The notes beneath the pieces are model-generated. The model did no database searches. It saw only the letters and a list, made by a program, of their open reading frames with translations, and was not told the origin of the DNA. Shown here piece by piece: positions 33,355 to 41,845 of a DNA stretch of 64,000 nt; the stretch's first letter is position 1; each line of letters starts with the position of its first letter. Where the stretch lies: NCBI RefSeq assembly GCF_000423085.1, contig NZ_AUHH01000007.1, forward strand, positions 1 through 64,000, written 5' to 3'. The position numbers and the translations under genes were made by a program. The DNA is from Granulicoccus phenolivorans DSM 17626 = NBRC 107789 = JCM 15570. GTDB taxonomy: Bacteria > Actinomycetota > Actinomycetes > Propionibacteriales > Propionibacteriaceae.

Positions 33355-35505
33355 TCACTCGACGGTGACGGTGAAGGTGTGCGGGGTGTCGTCGGCGGAA
33401 GTGCCGACGTGGACCGCGTACGCCCCGGGCCGGATCACGAAATCGTGCGCCACGACATCCCAGACCCCGAACGGGTGGTTGGTCGCCGCCGGATCGATCA
33501 CGATCTCCACCGGCGCGGACTCGCCGGCCGCCACCGACACCTTCGCGAACCCGACCAGGCGCTTGGGCGGCTGGCCGGCGACGGGGATGCCGAGGTAGAC
33601 CTGCACCACCTCCGCGCCGGCGACGCTGCCGGTGTTGGTCACCGTCGCCCGGACGGTGACCGGCCCGGCCGCCGCCTGCGGCGCGTCCACCGCGACCCCG
33701 CTCAGCTCGAAGGTGGTGTACGACAGGCCGTGCCCGAACCCGAACAGCGGCTGGATCCCCTGCCCCTGGAACCAGCGATAGCCCATCTGGAGGCCTTCGC
33801 TGTAGCGGATCACCGGGTAGCCGGCGCCCTCATCGGTGCCCGGATAGCGCTCGGGGTTGTTGGCGTACAGCGTGTCCTCGGCGGTACGCGGGTAGCTGGT
33901 CGGCACCTTGCCGGACGGGTTCGCCACCCCGAACAGCAGGTCGGCAACCACGTGCCCGTCCTCGCTGCCCTGGTTCCACACCTCCAGGACCGCCGGCGCC
34001 CGGTCGATCCACGGCATCAGGATCGGGTTGGAGTCCTTGAGCACCACCGCGGTGTTCGGGTTGGCCCCGAGCAGTTCGGCCAGCATGGTGTTCTGGTCAT
34101 TGAGCATGGTGGCGTCGTTCTGGTCCTGGCCCTCGGTCGCGACCAGTCCGGCCATCAGCACCACCGCGTCGGCGCCCGCCGCGGCCGCCCGCGCCTCGGC
34201 CAGGTTGGCCAGGTCGTCGGCCACGATCACCGGGGTCAGCTCGGCGCTCGAACCGAGGTCGGACAGCACGTCGCGCAGCCCATCCAACGGGGTCACGGTG
34301 TAGAGCGGGTCGACCTTGGAGGAGCCGCCGCCGCCCAGGCACGCCTGGTCCACGTACGCCGCCTGCCCGATCACCGCGATGGTGCCGACCTGCGGGTCCA
34401 GCGGGAGCACCGGCCGACCGGCGACGGGGTCGTTCTTCAGCAGAACCGCGATCTGGGTGCCGATTTCCCGGCTGATCGCCCCGTGCGCGGCGGCGTCGAT
34501 CTCGCCGGGGGCGTACGGGCGGGTGAACTGGTTGAACCGGAACATCTGGGTGTAGCGGCGGACCAGGGCCCGATCCACGGTCTCGATCTCCAGGCTGGTG
34601 TCCTCCAGCGCGGCCTTCACGTTCGCCTCGTTCAGCCACTTCGCATCCGGCATCTCGTGGTCCATGCCGGCATTCAGCGACGGAGCCGCCGAGCGGGCGG
34701 ACCAGAAGTCGGACTGCACGTAGCCCTGGAAGCCCCAGTCGGTGCGCAGAATGTCGGTCAGGGTGTAGTGATACTCGGTCGCGTACACGCCGCGGATCCG
34801 GTTGTAGGAGCTCATGATCGCGGCGATCTCGGCGTCCTTGACCAACATCTCGAACGGCAGCAGGTACAGCTCGCGCAGCACGTGGTCGTCGACCTCGACG
34901 CTGGCGCGGAAGCGTTCGTACTCCTGATCGTTGACCACGAAGTGCTTGCCCATGGCGATCACGTCGTGCGCCTGGATCGCCTTGGCCACCTCGACACCCA
35001 TCACCCCGGACAGGTACGGGTCCTCGGAGAAGTATTCGAAGTTGCGACCGGCGATCGTGGTGCGATGCAGGCAGACGCCGGGGCCCTCCAAGACGTGCTG
35101 GCCGAGGGTGGCGGTCTCCGAGCCGATGATGTCGCCGTACTTGCGCGCGAGGTCGGCGTCGAAGCCGGCGGCCAGGCCGATCGTCATCGGCAGGGAGGTG
35201 GCCGGCGGGCTCGGGTAGCCGTCGCCCATGCCGACCCCGACCGGTCCGTTGGTGATCCGGAACCGCGGGATGCCGAGCTCGTCGATCGCCTCGACATGGC
35301 GTTCGATCCGGATCTGGGTGGTCAACTGGTCCAGGTCCTCGCCGGCCTCGAAGGCGGCGTTGCTCAGCGCGTAGATGTTGACCGTCTCCATCGCACCGTG
35401 CAGCTGGGCGATCTTCTGTTCGAGGGTCATCGCCGCGACCAGGCGGCGTGCGCGCTCTCGGGGCTCCAGCGATTCGTCCTGCCAGGGCTGTGCGGTTTCG
35501 GACAC
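33355..35505 (-). CDS. GH3 family beta-glycosidase (beta-glucosidase type)
   Basis: 716 residues, GTG start behind GAAGGAG. N-terminal TIM barrel with RFRITNGPVGVG, GKHFVVND and the nucleophile Asp in GYVQSDFWS; second alpha/beta sandwich; C-terminal fibronectin-III-like domain (YSEGLQMGYRWF, TNTGSVAGAEVVQVYL). No signal peptide, so it acts in the cytoplasm, on imported beta-linked oligosaccharides or glycosides. It precedes the GH15 gene by 67 bp, suggesting a small glycan-use operon, though no transporter is linked. Confidence 0.9.
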   Translation of the reverse strand: MSETAQPWQDESLEPRERARRLVAAMTLEQKIAQLHGAMETVNIYALSNAAFEAGEDLDQLTTQIRIERHVEAIDELGIPRFRITNGPVGVGMGDGYPSPPATSLPMTIGLAAGFDADLARKYGDIIGSETATLGQHVLEGPGVCLHRTTIAGRNFEYFSEDPYLSGVMGVEVAKAIQAHDVIAMGKHFVVNDQEYERFRASVEVDDHVLRELYLLPFEMLVKDAEIAAIMSSYNRIRGVYATEYHYTLTDILRTDWGFQGYVQSDFWSARSAAPSLNAGMDHEMPDAKWLNEANVKAALEDTSLEIETVDRALVRRYTQMFRFNQFTRPYAPGEIDAAAHGAISREIGTQIAVLLKNDPVAGRPVLPLDPQVGTIAVIGQAAYVDQACLGGGGSSKVDPLYTVTPLDGLRDVLSDLGSSAELTPVIVADDLANLAEARAAAAGADAVVLMAGLVATEGQDQNDATMLNDQNTMLAELLGANPNTAVVLKDSNPILMPWIDRAPAVLEVWNQGSEDGHVVADLLFGVANPSGKVPTSYPRTAEDTLYANNPERYPGTDEGAGYPVIRYSEGLQMGYRWFQGQGIQPLFGFGHGLSYTTFELSGVAVDAPQAAAGPVTVRATVTNTGSVAGAEVVQVYLGIPVAGQPPKRLVGFAKVSVAAGESAPVEIVIDPAATNHPFGVWDVVAHDFVIRPGAYAVHVGTSADDTPHTFTVTVE

Positions 35506-35650
35506 GGGTGCTCCTTCGGCTCGGGTGCCCTCACCCTATTCCCGGGCGCCGCGGGCCCGGCTCCGGGGCTGACCGTCGTTCTGGATGCAGCAAACACCGC
35601 GACCGGGCCCCGAAACCGGCCCTGACTGGACTCTCGCGGTTTCTGCTACA

Positions 35651-35923
35651 TCAGGAACGACGGTCGCGATATTCGTCGATGGCCTGTTTGGCCTCCCGCA
35701 GCCCGGCGCCGGTGCGCTCGCGGTAGACCTTGATCGCCTCAATCGTCTTGCCCTGCTGGATCAGCACCCGCGATGCCTCCGGGATGCGGTGCTGCCCGCG
35801 CAACGCCTCGAGTTCCCCCCGGGGCACGTTCCCCCGCTCGGCAAGCAGGTCGACCAAACCTTCGAGGTCGCGAACCCGCTTCTGGAGCTCATCGATCTGC
35901 TTCTGCTTCTGCGATCCGAACAT
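35651..35923 (-). CDS. Small coiled-coil protein with ribosomal L7/L12 C-terminal-like domain
   Basis: 90 residues. First half is a charged helix (QKQKQIDELQKRVRDLEGLVDLL), a likely coiled coil; the second half, RVLIQQGKTIEAIKVYRERTGAGLREAKQAIDEY, matches the factor-binding C-terminal domain pattern of bL12. Proteins of this type are widespread in actinobacteria but uncharacterised; recruitment of translational GTPases or ribosome association can only be guessed. The ATG lies 6 nt behind TAGATT, so leaderless. Confidence 0.8.
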   Translation of the reverse strand: MFGSQKQKQIDELQKRVRDLEGLVDLLAERGNVPRGELEALRGQHRIPEASRVLIQQGKTIEAIKVYRERTGAGLREAKQAIDEYRDRRS

Positions 35924-35929
35924 GCCATG

Positions 35930-35935
35930 AATCTA
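35930..35935 (-). promoter_or_regulatory. -10 box TAGATT of the L7/L12-like gene
   Basis: TAGATT, six bases, ATG at 35923; no ribosome site. Confidence 0.5.
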
Positions 35936-35986
35936 TCCGCAGAATCACGGCGGATGCACGGGTTGGGAGACGGGATCATCCCGATC

Positions 35987-36066
35987 GTGTCCCGAAAGTG
36001 ACTCCAGTCCACCTCAACCGGGCCCGATCGGCCGATCCGGCTCGGCTGGTGGCAAAATCGGCCCAC
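35987..36066. repeat. 80-bp palindromic repeat, copy 8
   Basis: Right end intact (CTGGTGGCAAAATCGGCCCA plus C); left end worn (GTGTCCCGAAAGTGACTCCAG) but in register over the full 80 bp. The only copy not at a gene 3' end: it lies between the starts of two divergent genes. Confidence 0.75.
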
Positions 36067-36073
36067 ACTCTTG

Positions 36074-36096
36074 TTCTCCTAAGGGTGTTAGGAGAA
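36074..36096. promoter_or_regulatory. TetR operator: perfect 9-bp inverted repeat
   Basis: TTCTCCTAA and TTAGGAGAA separated by GGGTG, directly upstream of and touching the AATACT -10 box of the TetR gene. Repressor binding here would block its own operon. Confidence 0.75.
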
Positions 36097-36107
36097 TACT
36101 GGTGCCC

Positions 36108-36725
36108 ATGGGAAAGGTCGCGGAGCGGCGGGCCCGCACGATTGATGGGATCGTCGCGGCAGCCCTCGACGTCATCGCCGAAGAAGGCGCGGCCGGACTG
36201 ACCCTCGGGGCGGTGGCCCGCCGGGTCGGGGTCCGCACTCCCTCCCTCTACGGCTACTTCGCCAACCGCGCGGCCCTGTGCGACGAACTGTTCGCACGCG
36301 GGTGGACCGAACTGGTGCGGGAGAGCGAGCACCTGGCCGAGGACCCCGTCGACCCGGCCCGGGCGCTCACCGAGGGGCTGCGCGAGTTCGTTGCCTGGTC
36401 CCTGGCCAATCCCGGCTATGCCCAACTCATGCAGTGGCGCCCGATCGCGGGTTGGGAGCCCTCCCCCGAAGCATTCGCCCCCGCGGTGGCCGCACTGGAG
36501 CTCACCGCCCAGGTGATCATCCGGGCCCAGCGCGCCGGCCAGTTGGACCCGGAGGTCGATCCGGGCGAACTCACCCAGATCTTCGCCACCCTCGGCGCCG
36601 GAATCGTCAGCCAACAACTCTCCAACGAGCCCGGGGTCCCGCTCGACGCGGGCCGGTCCTCGCAACACCTCGACGACATCGCCGGGATGTTCCTCACGTA
36701 CTACGCACCCAGGAGTCCGGAATGA
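36108..36725 (+). CDS. TetR family regulator with WHG-type C-terminal domain
   Basis: 205 residues from the ATG at 36108, 7 nt behind AATACT; a GTG two codons earlier is less likely. DNA-binding part: IVAAALDVIAEEGAAGLTLGAVARRVGVRTPSLYGYFANRAAL. The C-terminal domain fits the TetR_C WHG type. It is translationally coupled (ATGA) to the next gene and has a perfect palindrome over its promoter, so it should autoregulate the two-gene operon. Confidence 0.88.
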   Translation: MGKVAERRARTIDGIVAAALDVIAEEGAAGLTLGAVARRVGVRTPSLYGYFANRAALCDELFARGWTELVRESEHLAEDPVDPARALTEGLREFVAWSLANPGYAQLMQWRPIAGWEPSPEAFAPAVAALELTAQVIIRAQRAGQLDPEVDPGELTQIFATLGAGIVSQQLSNEPGVPLDAGRSSQHLDDIAGMFLTYYAPRSPE

Positions 36726-37525
36726 TCACCTTCACCAAGCGGGCGAGTAACGTCCCTGTGCCCAGTCCGGCCCAGGCCGAGCACGACAGTTCTACCGAAT
36801 ATGCGGCCCTGCTCACCATGGTCGACGCCCTGGCACCGGCCGACTGGCACCGGCCGACCGACTGCACCGCCTGGCGGGTCCGCGACCTGGTCGCCCACCT
36901 CGCCGGGGCCGCCGAGGAAGCCAGCCGGACGGGGGTCGCGCTGCGGCACCAGTACGCCGGACTGAGCGGAGCCCTGCGCAGCCGGGGTGAGCGCAACTGG
37001 GTGGACTTCGTCGGGGATGCCCAGATCGCCGAGCGGGCCGACCTCGACGAGTCCGCCCTGGGCGCCGATCTGCGGCACTGGGCCGAGCGGGCCCCGGCCG
37101 GGCGCCGCCACCAGCCCCGGGTGATGCGGGTGATGCGAATGCCCCGGGTGGCCGGCCTGCGCCCCGGAGCCACCGGTGCCTATCTGTACGACGTGATCTA
37201 CAACCGCGACACCTGGCTGCATCGCATCGACCTGCACCGGGCCACCGGGATCCCCCTGCCGGAGTCGGGCGCCGAGGCGGCGATCATCGCCCAGGTGGTT
37301 CGCGATCTGGACCTGGGCTGGCGGGGCCCCTCATTCATCCTGGAGCTCACCGGTCGGGGCGGCGGTTGTTGGGCCATCGGCGCCGGGGAGCCTGTGGCCA
37401 CCGTCACCGAGGACGCCACGGCACTGATGCGGCTGCTGTCGGGCCGCTCCGACGAATGCGCCCTGGTTACCGAGGGAGACCCCGCGCCGGCCGCGGGCCT
37501 GCGTACCGCCCGCGTGGTCTTCTGA
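36722..37525 (+). CDS. Mycothiol-dependent maleylpyruvate isomerase-type (DinB-fold) protein
   Basis: 267 residues. N-terminal MDMPI/DinB-like four-helix domain: DWHRPTDCTAWRVRDLVAHLAGAAEEA supplies the first metal-binding His and YNRDTWLHRIDLHRATG the second. The C-terminal domain (WRGPSFILELTGRGGGCWAIG) fits the usual extra domain. Homologues use mycothiol, the actinobacterial thiol, in isomerisation or conjugation. Coupled to the TetR gene, which may sense its substrate. Confidence 0.8.
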   Translation: MITFTKRASNVPVPSPAQAEHDSSTEYAALLTMVDALAPADWHRPTDCTAWRVRDLVAHLAGAAEEASRTGVALRHQYAGLSGALRSRGERNWVDFVGDAQIAERADLDESALGADLRHWAERAPAGRRHQPRVMRVMRMPRVAGLRPGATGAYLYDVIYNRDTWLHRIDLHRATGIPLPESGAEAAIIAQVVRDLDLGWRGPSFILELTGRGGGCWAIGAGEPVATVTEDATALMRLLSGRSDECALVTEGDPAPAAGLRTARVVF

Positions 37526-37595
37526 GGGCCCGATTAGCATGGCGGGTGAGCGCCCGGACACTGGTGTGCGGGCGGAATCCACCGAAGGCGGAGAT

Positions 37596-38030
37596 ATGCC
37601 GAACACCATCGTCAGCAAGGCCAGCGCTTCGTGGCAGGGAGACCTGATCTCCGGCAGCGGAACGACCACCCTGGAGACGTCCGGGCTGGGGACCTTCCCG
37701 GCCAACTGGAAGGCCCGCGCCGAGGAGTCCGCGGCGGGCACCACCTCCCCCGAGGAACTGATCGGGGCCGCGCACGCCACCTGTTTCGCGATGGCCTTCT
37801 CCAACGGGTTGGCCAAGAACGGCACTCCGCCCACCCAGCTCGACACCTCGGCGGCGGTGTCGTTCGTCGCCGGCAAGGGCATCACCGGAATCGCGCTGAC
37901 GGTCCGTGGTCAGGTACCCGGCCTGTCTGCGGAGGAGTTCGGCAAGCTCGCCGAGGAGGCCAAGGCGGGCTGCCCGGTTTCCCAGGCACTGGCCGGCGTA
38001 CCGATCACGCTGACCGCCAGCCTCGCCTGA
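37596..38030 (+). CDS. OsmC/Ohr family peroxiredoxin
   Basis: 144 residues from the ATG at 37596 behind GGCGGAG; the frame is open further upstream without a good start. The two reactive cysteines are in HATCFAMAFS and KAGCPVSQAL, with the conserved TSPEELIGAAHA in front, typical of OsmC. It reduces organic hydroperoxides in the cytoplasm using dihydrolipoyl or other thiols. TAGCAT at 37533-37538 is a plausible -10 box. Confidence 0.9.
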   Translation: MPNTIVSKASASWQGDLISGSGTTTLETSGLGTFPANWKARAEESAAGTTSPEELIGAAHATCFAMAFSNGLAKNGTPPTQLDTSAAVSFVAGKGITGIALTVRGQVPGLSAEEFGKLAEEAKAGCPVSQALAGVPITLTASLA

Positions 38031-38037
38031 CCCCGTT

Positions 38038-38071
38038 GAGCCGGCCGCCGCGGCAGCGCGGCGGTCGGCTC
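38038..38071. terminator. Bidirectional terminator hairpin
   Basis: Fifteen-pair stem (GAGCCG-G-CCGCCGCG against CGCGGCGG-T-CGGCTC) with loop GCAG between the convergent OsmC and membrane-protein genes. Confidence 0.7.
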
Positions 38072-38076
38072 GATCG

Positions 38077-38412
38077 TCAGTCCTGGTCCCGGTCGACCAG
38101 CAGGTGGTTGGCCGCCACGTTGGCGGCGGTCACCACCGCGACCGACGGCCAGGCGCCGATCTTCTTGGCCAGCGGGTGGGAGAGGCCGAACCCGAGCAGG
38201 TACAGCGCACTCAGGGCGACCGTTGCTCCGGGGCCGCGCTTGGCCAGCCAGGTCCGGCCGGCCAGGACGCCGGCCGCTCCGAGAAGGACGCCACCCAGCG
38301 GCCGGATGCCGGTTTCCCGGGCGGCCAGGTAGCCCCCGACCAGCCCGAGGGCGACGACCGGGGCGGTCTGCACGTCGGTCGCATCCCGCAGGGTCATTCC
38401 GTCTTTGCTCAT
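38077..38412 (-). CDS. Small hydrophobic membrane protein, unknown function
   Basis: 111 residues with three or four membrane segments: APVVALGLVGGYLAA, LGGVLLGAAGVLAG, VALSALYLLGFGLSH and SVAVVTAANVAANHL. No family recognised with confidence. ATG 6 nt behind TAGGGT (38419-38424), leaderless; its own promoter follows the terminator of the liv operon. Confidence 0.7.
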   Translation of the reverse strand: MSKDGMTLRDATDVQTAPVVALGLVGGYLAARETGIRPLGGVLLGAAGVLAGRTWLAKRGPGATVALSALYLLGFGLSHPLAKKIGAWPSVAVVTAANVAANHLLVDRDQD

Positions 38413-38418
38413 GGGCCC

Positions 38419-38424
38419 ACCCTA
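38419..38424 (-). promoter_or_regulatory. -10 box TAGGGT
   Basis: TAGGGT, six bases (GGGCCC), ATG at 38412. Confidence 0.5.
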
Positions 38425-38441
38425 GGCGGCCCGGAAACGCC

Positions 38442-38481
38442 GACGCGGCCAAGGTGACCCGGTGGGCACCTTGACCGCGTC
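38442..38481 (-). terminator. Terminator of the liv operon
   Basis: Stem GACGCGG-x-CAAGGTG / CACCTTG-x-CCGCGTC with one internal mismatch and a 10-base loop, 22 bp after the livF stop. Confidence 0.7.
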
Positions 38482-38502
38482 GCGGATCACAGGGAGCTGT
38501 CA

Positions 38503-39198
38503 CTACAACGCAATCATCTCCTGCACCTCGCGACTCTCCAGATCGGCGATGGGTCCGTCGGCGACCAACTCGCCACTGCGCAGCGCCATGAACCGGCTCG
38601 CCAGCTTCTGGATCATCCCGATGTGCTGTTCCACCAGCAGCAGGGCGGTACCCCGCTCCCGGATCTCCTTCAACGCGTCGATGATGGTGTCGATGACCAC
38701 CGGGGCCAGGCCCTCGGTCGGCTCGTCCAGCATCAACAGGGACGGTTCGGCCATCAGGGCCCGACCGATCGCCAGCATCTGCTGCTCACCACCCGACAAC
38801 GAGGTTCCCGGCCGCTTCTTGCCGCGGGCCAGGTTCGGGAACAGCTCGTAGATCGCCTCGAGCGTCCAGGTCCCCTTGCGCCGGGAGGCCCGGCCCAGCA
38901 CCAGATTCTCCTCGACCGTCAGGTTCGGGAAGATCCGCTTGCCCTGGGGCACCAGCGAGACGCCGCGGGTGGTGGCCAGGTGCGCCCCGCCCTTGAGCTT
39001 GACGCCGCCGACGAGGATGTCGCCCCGCACGGTCGGGATCCCGTAGACCGACATGAGCGTGGTCGACTTGCCGGCGCCGTTGCGTCCGACCAACCCGACG
39101 GTCTCGCCCTCATGGATGCTGAAGGAGAGATCCCGCAGGATGACCGCGCCGCCGTAGGAGGAGGTGACATTGCGGAATTCGAGAATCGGTACGCTCAT
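38503..39198 (-). CDS. livF: Branched-chain amino acid-type ABC transporter ATPase LivF
   Basis: 231 residues, the LivF length. Walker A GRNGAGKST, signature LSGGEQQM, Walker B LLMLDEPTEGL and the LivF-typical LVEQHIGMIQKLA switch region. Last gene of the operon; its ATG overlaps the livG stop (ATGA). Energises uptake together with LivG. Confidence 0.92.
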   Translation of the reverse strand: MSVPILEFRNVTSSYGGAVILRDLSFSIHEGETVGLVGRNGAGKSTTLMSVYGIPTVRGDILVGGVKLKGGAHLATTRGVSLVPQGKRIFPNLTVEENLVLGRASRRKGTWTLEAIYELFPNLARGKKRPGTSLSGGEQQMLAIGRALMAEPSLLMLDEPTEGLAPVVIDTIIDALKEIRERGTALLLVEQHIGMIQKLASRFMALRSGELVADGPIADLESREVQEMIAL

Positions 39199-39896
39199 GC
39201 CGCGCTCCCCAGGTAGGCCTTGATCACGGTCTCATCGGCCCGGATCTCCGCCGGCGTACCGGTGGCCAGCACCTTGCCGAGGTTGAGCACCGTGATCACG
39301 TCACAGTTGCCGAACACCCCGTCGACGTCGTGCTCGACGACCATGGCGGCCACGTTGCGTTCCTTGCAGAGGGTCCGGACGTGGGTGAGCATCTGGGCAG
39401 ACTCGTCGGCGACCAGCCCCGCGCACGGTTCGTCGAGCAGGACCACCCGGGGGCGTCCCACCAGCGAGATGGCCAGGTCGACCAGCCGCTGGGTGCCGTA
39501 CGCGATCTCCGAACAGACCCGCTCGGTGACATCGCCGAGCGCCAGCGTCTCGATCACGTCGTCCAGATCGGGCTCGTGATTCTTGCGGGCGACCATCTCC
39601 AACTGCTCGCGGACCGTCATCGAACCGAACACGCTGGTGCGCTGGAACGACCGGGAGACCCCGTGCCCACGACGCCAGCGCGGGCTGCGTCGGGTGATGT
39701 CCTCCCCGTCCAGCGTCACCCGGCCCGAGGACACCCGCTTGCGCCCCGACAAGGCGTCGATGAACGTCGACTTGCCGGCACCGTTGGGACCGATGACCCC
39801 GTGCAGGATGCCCGGTTCCAGCGCGATGTCGACGCTGTCCAGCGCCGTCACCGCCCCGTACTTCACACTGACCCCGGATCCTTCGAAGACACTCAT
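39195..39896 (-). CDS. livG: Branched-chain amino acid-type ABC transporter ATPase LivG
   Basis: 233 residues. Walker A GPNGAGKST, signature region AYGTQRLVDLAISL (the atypical LivG form of LSxGQ), Walker B VVLLDEPCAGL and VEHDVDGVF. Slightly shorter than E. coli LivG (255). Four-base overlaps at both ends tie it to livM and livF. Confidence 0.92.
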   Translation of the reverse strand: MSVFEGSGVSVKYGAVTALDSVDIALEPGILHGVIGPNGAGKSTFIDALSGRKRVSSGRVTLDGEDITRRSPRWRRGHGVSRSFQRTSVFGSMTVREQLEMVARKNHEPDLDDVIETLALGDVTERVCSEIAYGTQRLVDLAISLVGRPRVVLLDEPCAGLVADESAQMLTHVRTLCKERNVAAMVVEHDVDGVFGNCDVITVLNLGKVLATGTPAEIRADETVIKAYLGSAA

Positions 39897-40963
39897 TTCT
39901 CGGCTCCCTTCCCGCGCTGGGTCAACTTCGCGCGCCAGTAGCGGTACGGCTTGGTCAGCGCCCCGGTGATGCCGCCGGGGGCGAACACCAGCACGACGAT
40001 CAGCAGCACCCCGGTGAGCAGGTGGATGTTGCCGCCGAAGTTGAAGTTCGCCTGCGCATAGACGAACAGGAAGGTGCCCAGCACCGGCCCGACCAGCGTC
40101 CCCAGGCCACCGATCAGCGCGGCGACCAGGGAGTCACCGGCCTTGCCGAAGCTGAGGATGTCCGGCGAGATGTACCCCACGTTCAGGGCGAACAGGGCGC
40201 CGCCCAACGAGGCCGCGGCACCGGTCAGGACGAACGCGGCCAGCCGGGGCCGGAAGGTGTTGAAGCCGGAGAAGCGCATCCGCTCCTCGTTCTCCCGGAT
40301 CCCTTCCAGCGTCGTCCCGAACCGGGAACGCCCGAACAGCCACAGGATCACTCCGGTGACCACCAGGGCCACCCAGGCGACCGGCCAGAACAGGCCGGGA
40401 TCCATCATGTCCGACATCGACAGCCCGAAGAAGGTCGCGTTGCCGGTGTAGGTGATGAGCTTGCCGTCGTGGGCCCCGGTGAGCGGCCGCATCACGGTCT
40501 GGTTGCTCATCTGGTACAGCGCCTGGGACAGCGCCAGGGTCAGCATCAGGAAGCCGAAGCCCGACGCCCGCACCACCAGCACCCCGATGATCAGGGCGAC
40601 CAGCGCCCCGAACACCGTGCCGAAGATGACCGCGGGCAGCGGCCCCCAGCCCCAGTTGGTGGTGGCGATCGCGACCGCGTACGCCGCGCACCCGTAGAAG
40701 GCGCCGTGGCCGAGGCTGAACAACCCCAGGTAGCGGGCCAGGAAGCCGATCCCCAGCGCCATCAGGCTCATCAGCGAGGAGGTCACCAGCAGCGACATGG
40801 TGAAGTTGTCGTTCACCACGTACGGGACCACCAGCCCGATCAGCAGCAGCCCGGCCCCGATGGCCAGACCGATGCCACGGCCCTTGCGATTGCGGTGCAG
40901 GGCCTTCGGACGGTTCTCTGCCGCGACGACCGCGTCGGTGTCCGGTGTTGAGTACAGCGTCAT
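39893..40963 (-). CDS. livM: Branched-chain amino acid-type ABC permease LivM
   Basis: 356 residues from the ATG at 40963, one base overlapping the livH stop (TGATG). About ten membrane segments; LivM landmarks include GHGAFYGCAAY, FGRSRFGTTLEGIRENEERMRFSGF and the C-terminal LLIVVLVFAPGGITG. Pairs with LivH to form the membrane channel. Confidence 0.9.
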   Translation of the reverse strand: MTLYSTPDTDAVVAAENRPKALHRNRKGRGIGLAIGAGLLLIGLVVPYVVNDNFTMSLLVTSSLMSLMALGIGFLARYLGLFSLGHGAFYGCAAYAVAIATTNWGWGPLPAVIFGTVFGALVALIIGVLVVRASGFGFLMLTLALSQALYQMSNQTVMRPLTGAHDGKLITYTGNATFFGLSMSDMMDPGLFWPVAWVALVVTGVILWLFGRSRFGTTLEGIRENEERMRFSGFNTFRPRLAAFVLTGAAASLGGALFALNVGYISPDILSFGKAGDSLVAALIGGLGTLVGPVLGTFLFVYAQANFNFGGNIHLLTGVLLIVVLVFAPGGITGALTKPYRYWRAKLTQRGKGAEK

Positions 40964-41808
40964 CACACTTTCCTTCCGGCGAGTCCCTGCGGCCGCCACA
41001 GCAGGACGACCACGAGCAGGACGTACGGCAGCAGTACGGCGAAGCTCGGCAGGTAGACCGCGCCGATCGTCTGGATGATGCCCACGCCCATGCCGGCCAC
41101 CATGGCGCCGGCGATGCTGCCCACCCCGCCGACCACGACGACGATGAGCGAGGTGATCAGGAAGACATCGCCCATGCCCGGGTTGAGCGAGATGTACGGT
41201 GCCGCCAACGTGCCCGCCAGGCCGGCGAGCGCGCTGCCGACGCTGACCACGATCAGGCTGACGCGGTTGGCGTCGATGCCCATGATGGCGGCGGTCTCGA
41301 TGTCCTGACTGGCGCTGCGGATGTGCAGACCGATCGTGGTGAACCGGAGCAACAGCACCAGCACCGCCGCCATCACCAGCGCGATCACGATGATCGCCAA
41401 CCGGTAGGTCGGGTAGTCGCTGCCGAGGATCGACGTGGTCCCCTGCAGAAACTCCGGCGGCAGCACCCGCAGGGTTCCCTCACCCCAGATCAGGGTGACC
41501 AGGCGTTCGCCCATCATGGCCAGGCCGAAGGTGACCAGGCCCAGTTCGATGTGCGAGCGGTGCTGCAGCGGGCGGAAGAAGACGAGCTCGAGGACCACGC
41601 CGACCAGCGCGAGAGCGATCGGGACGACCAGCAGGGCCAGCCCGAAGCCGATCCGTTCGGTCACCGTGTACGCCAGGTAGGCACCCAGCATGTACAACGC
41701 GCCGTGGGCGAAGTTCGCGACTCCGCGCAGGCCGTAGATCATCGCCAGGCCCGAGCTGAGCACCATGAGCAGCGCGCCGAGGGCGACGCCGTTGAGGAGT
41801 TGTTCCAT
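40963..41808 (-). CDS. livH: Branched-chain amino acid-type ABC permease LivH
   Basis: 281 residues, eight or so membrane segments, with the family patterns LSSGLAMIYGLRGVANFAHGALYMLGAY and LRFTTIGLHIRSASQDIETAAIMGI. Starts 37 bp after the binding-protein stop. Its N-terminus MEQLLNGVALGALLMV is typical of LivH. Confidence 0.92.
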   Translation of the reverse strand: MEQLLNGVALGALLMVLSSGLAMIYGLRGVANFAHGALYMLGAYLAYTVTERIGFGLALLVVPIALALVGVVLELVFFRPLQHRSHIELGLVTFGLAMMGERLVTLIWGEGTLRVLPPEFLQGTTSILGSDYPTYRLAIIVIALVMAAVLVLLLRFTTIGLHIRSASQDIETAAIMGIDANRVSLIVVSVGSALAGLAGTLAAPYISLNPGMGDVFLITSLIVVVVGGVGSIAGAMVAGMGVGIIQTIGAVYLPSFAVLLPYVLLVVVLLWRPQGLAGRKV

Positions 41809-41845
41809 GATCAGGTGGTTCCTGCCAGAAGAGCGTCGGCGGGCG

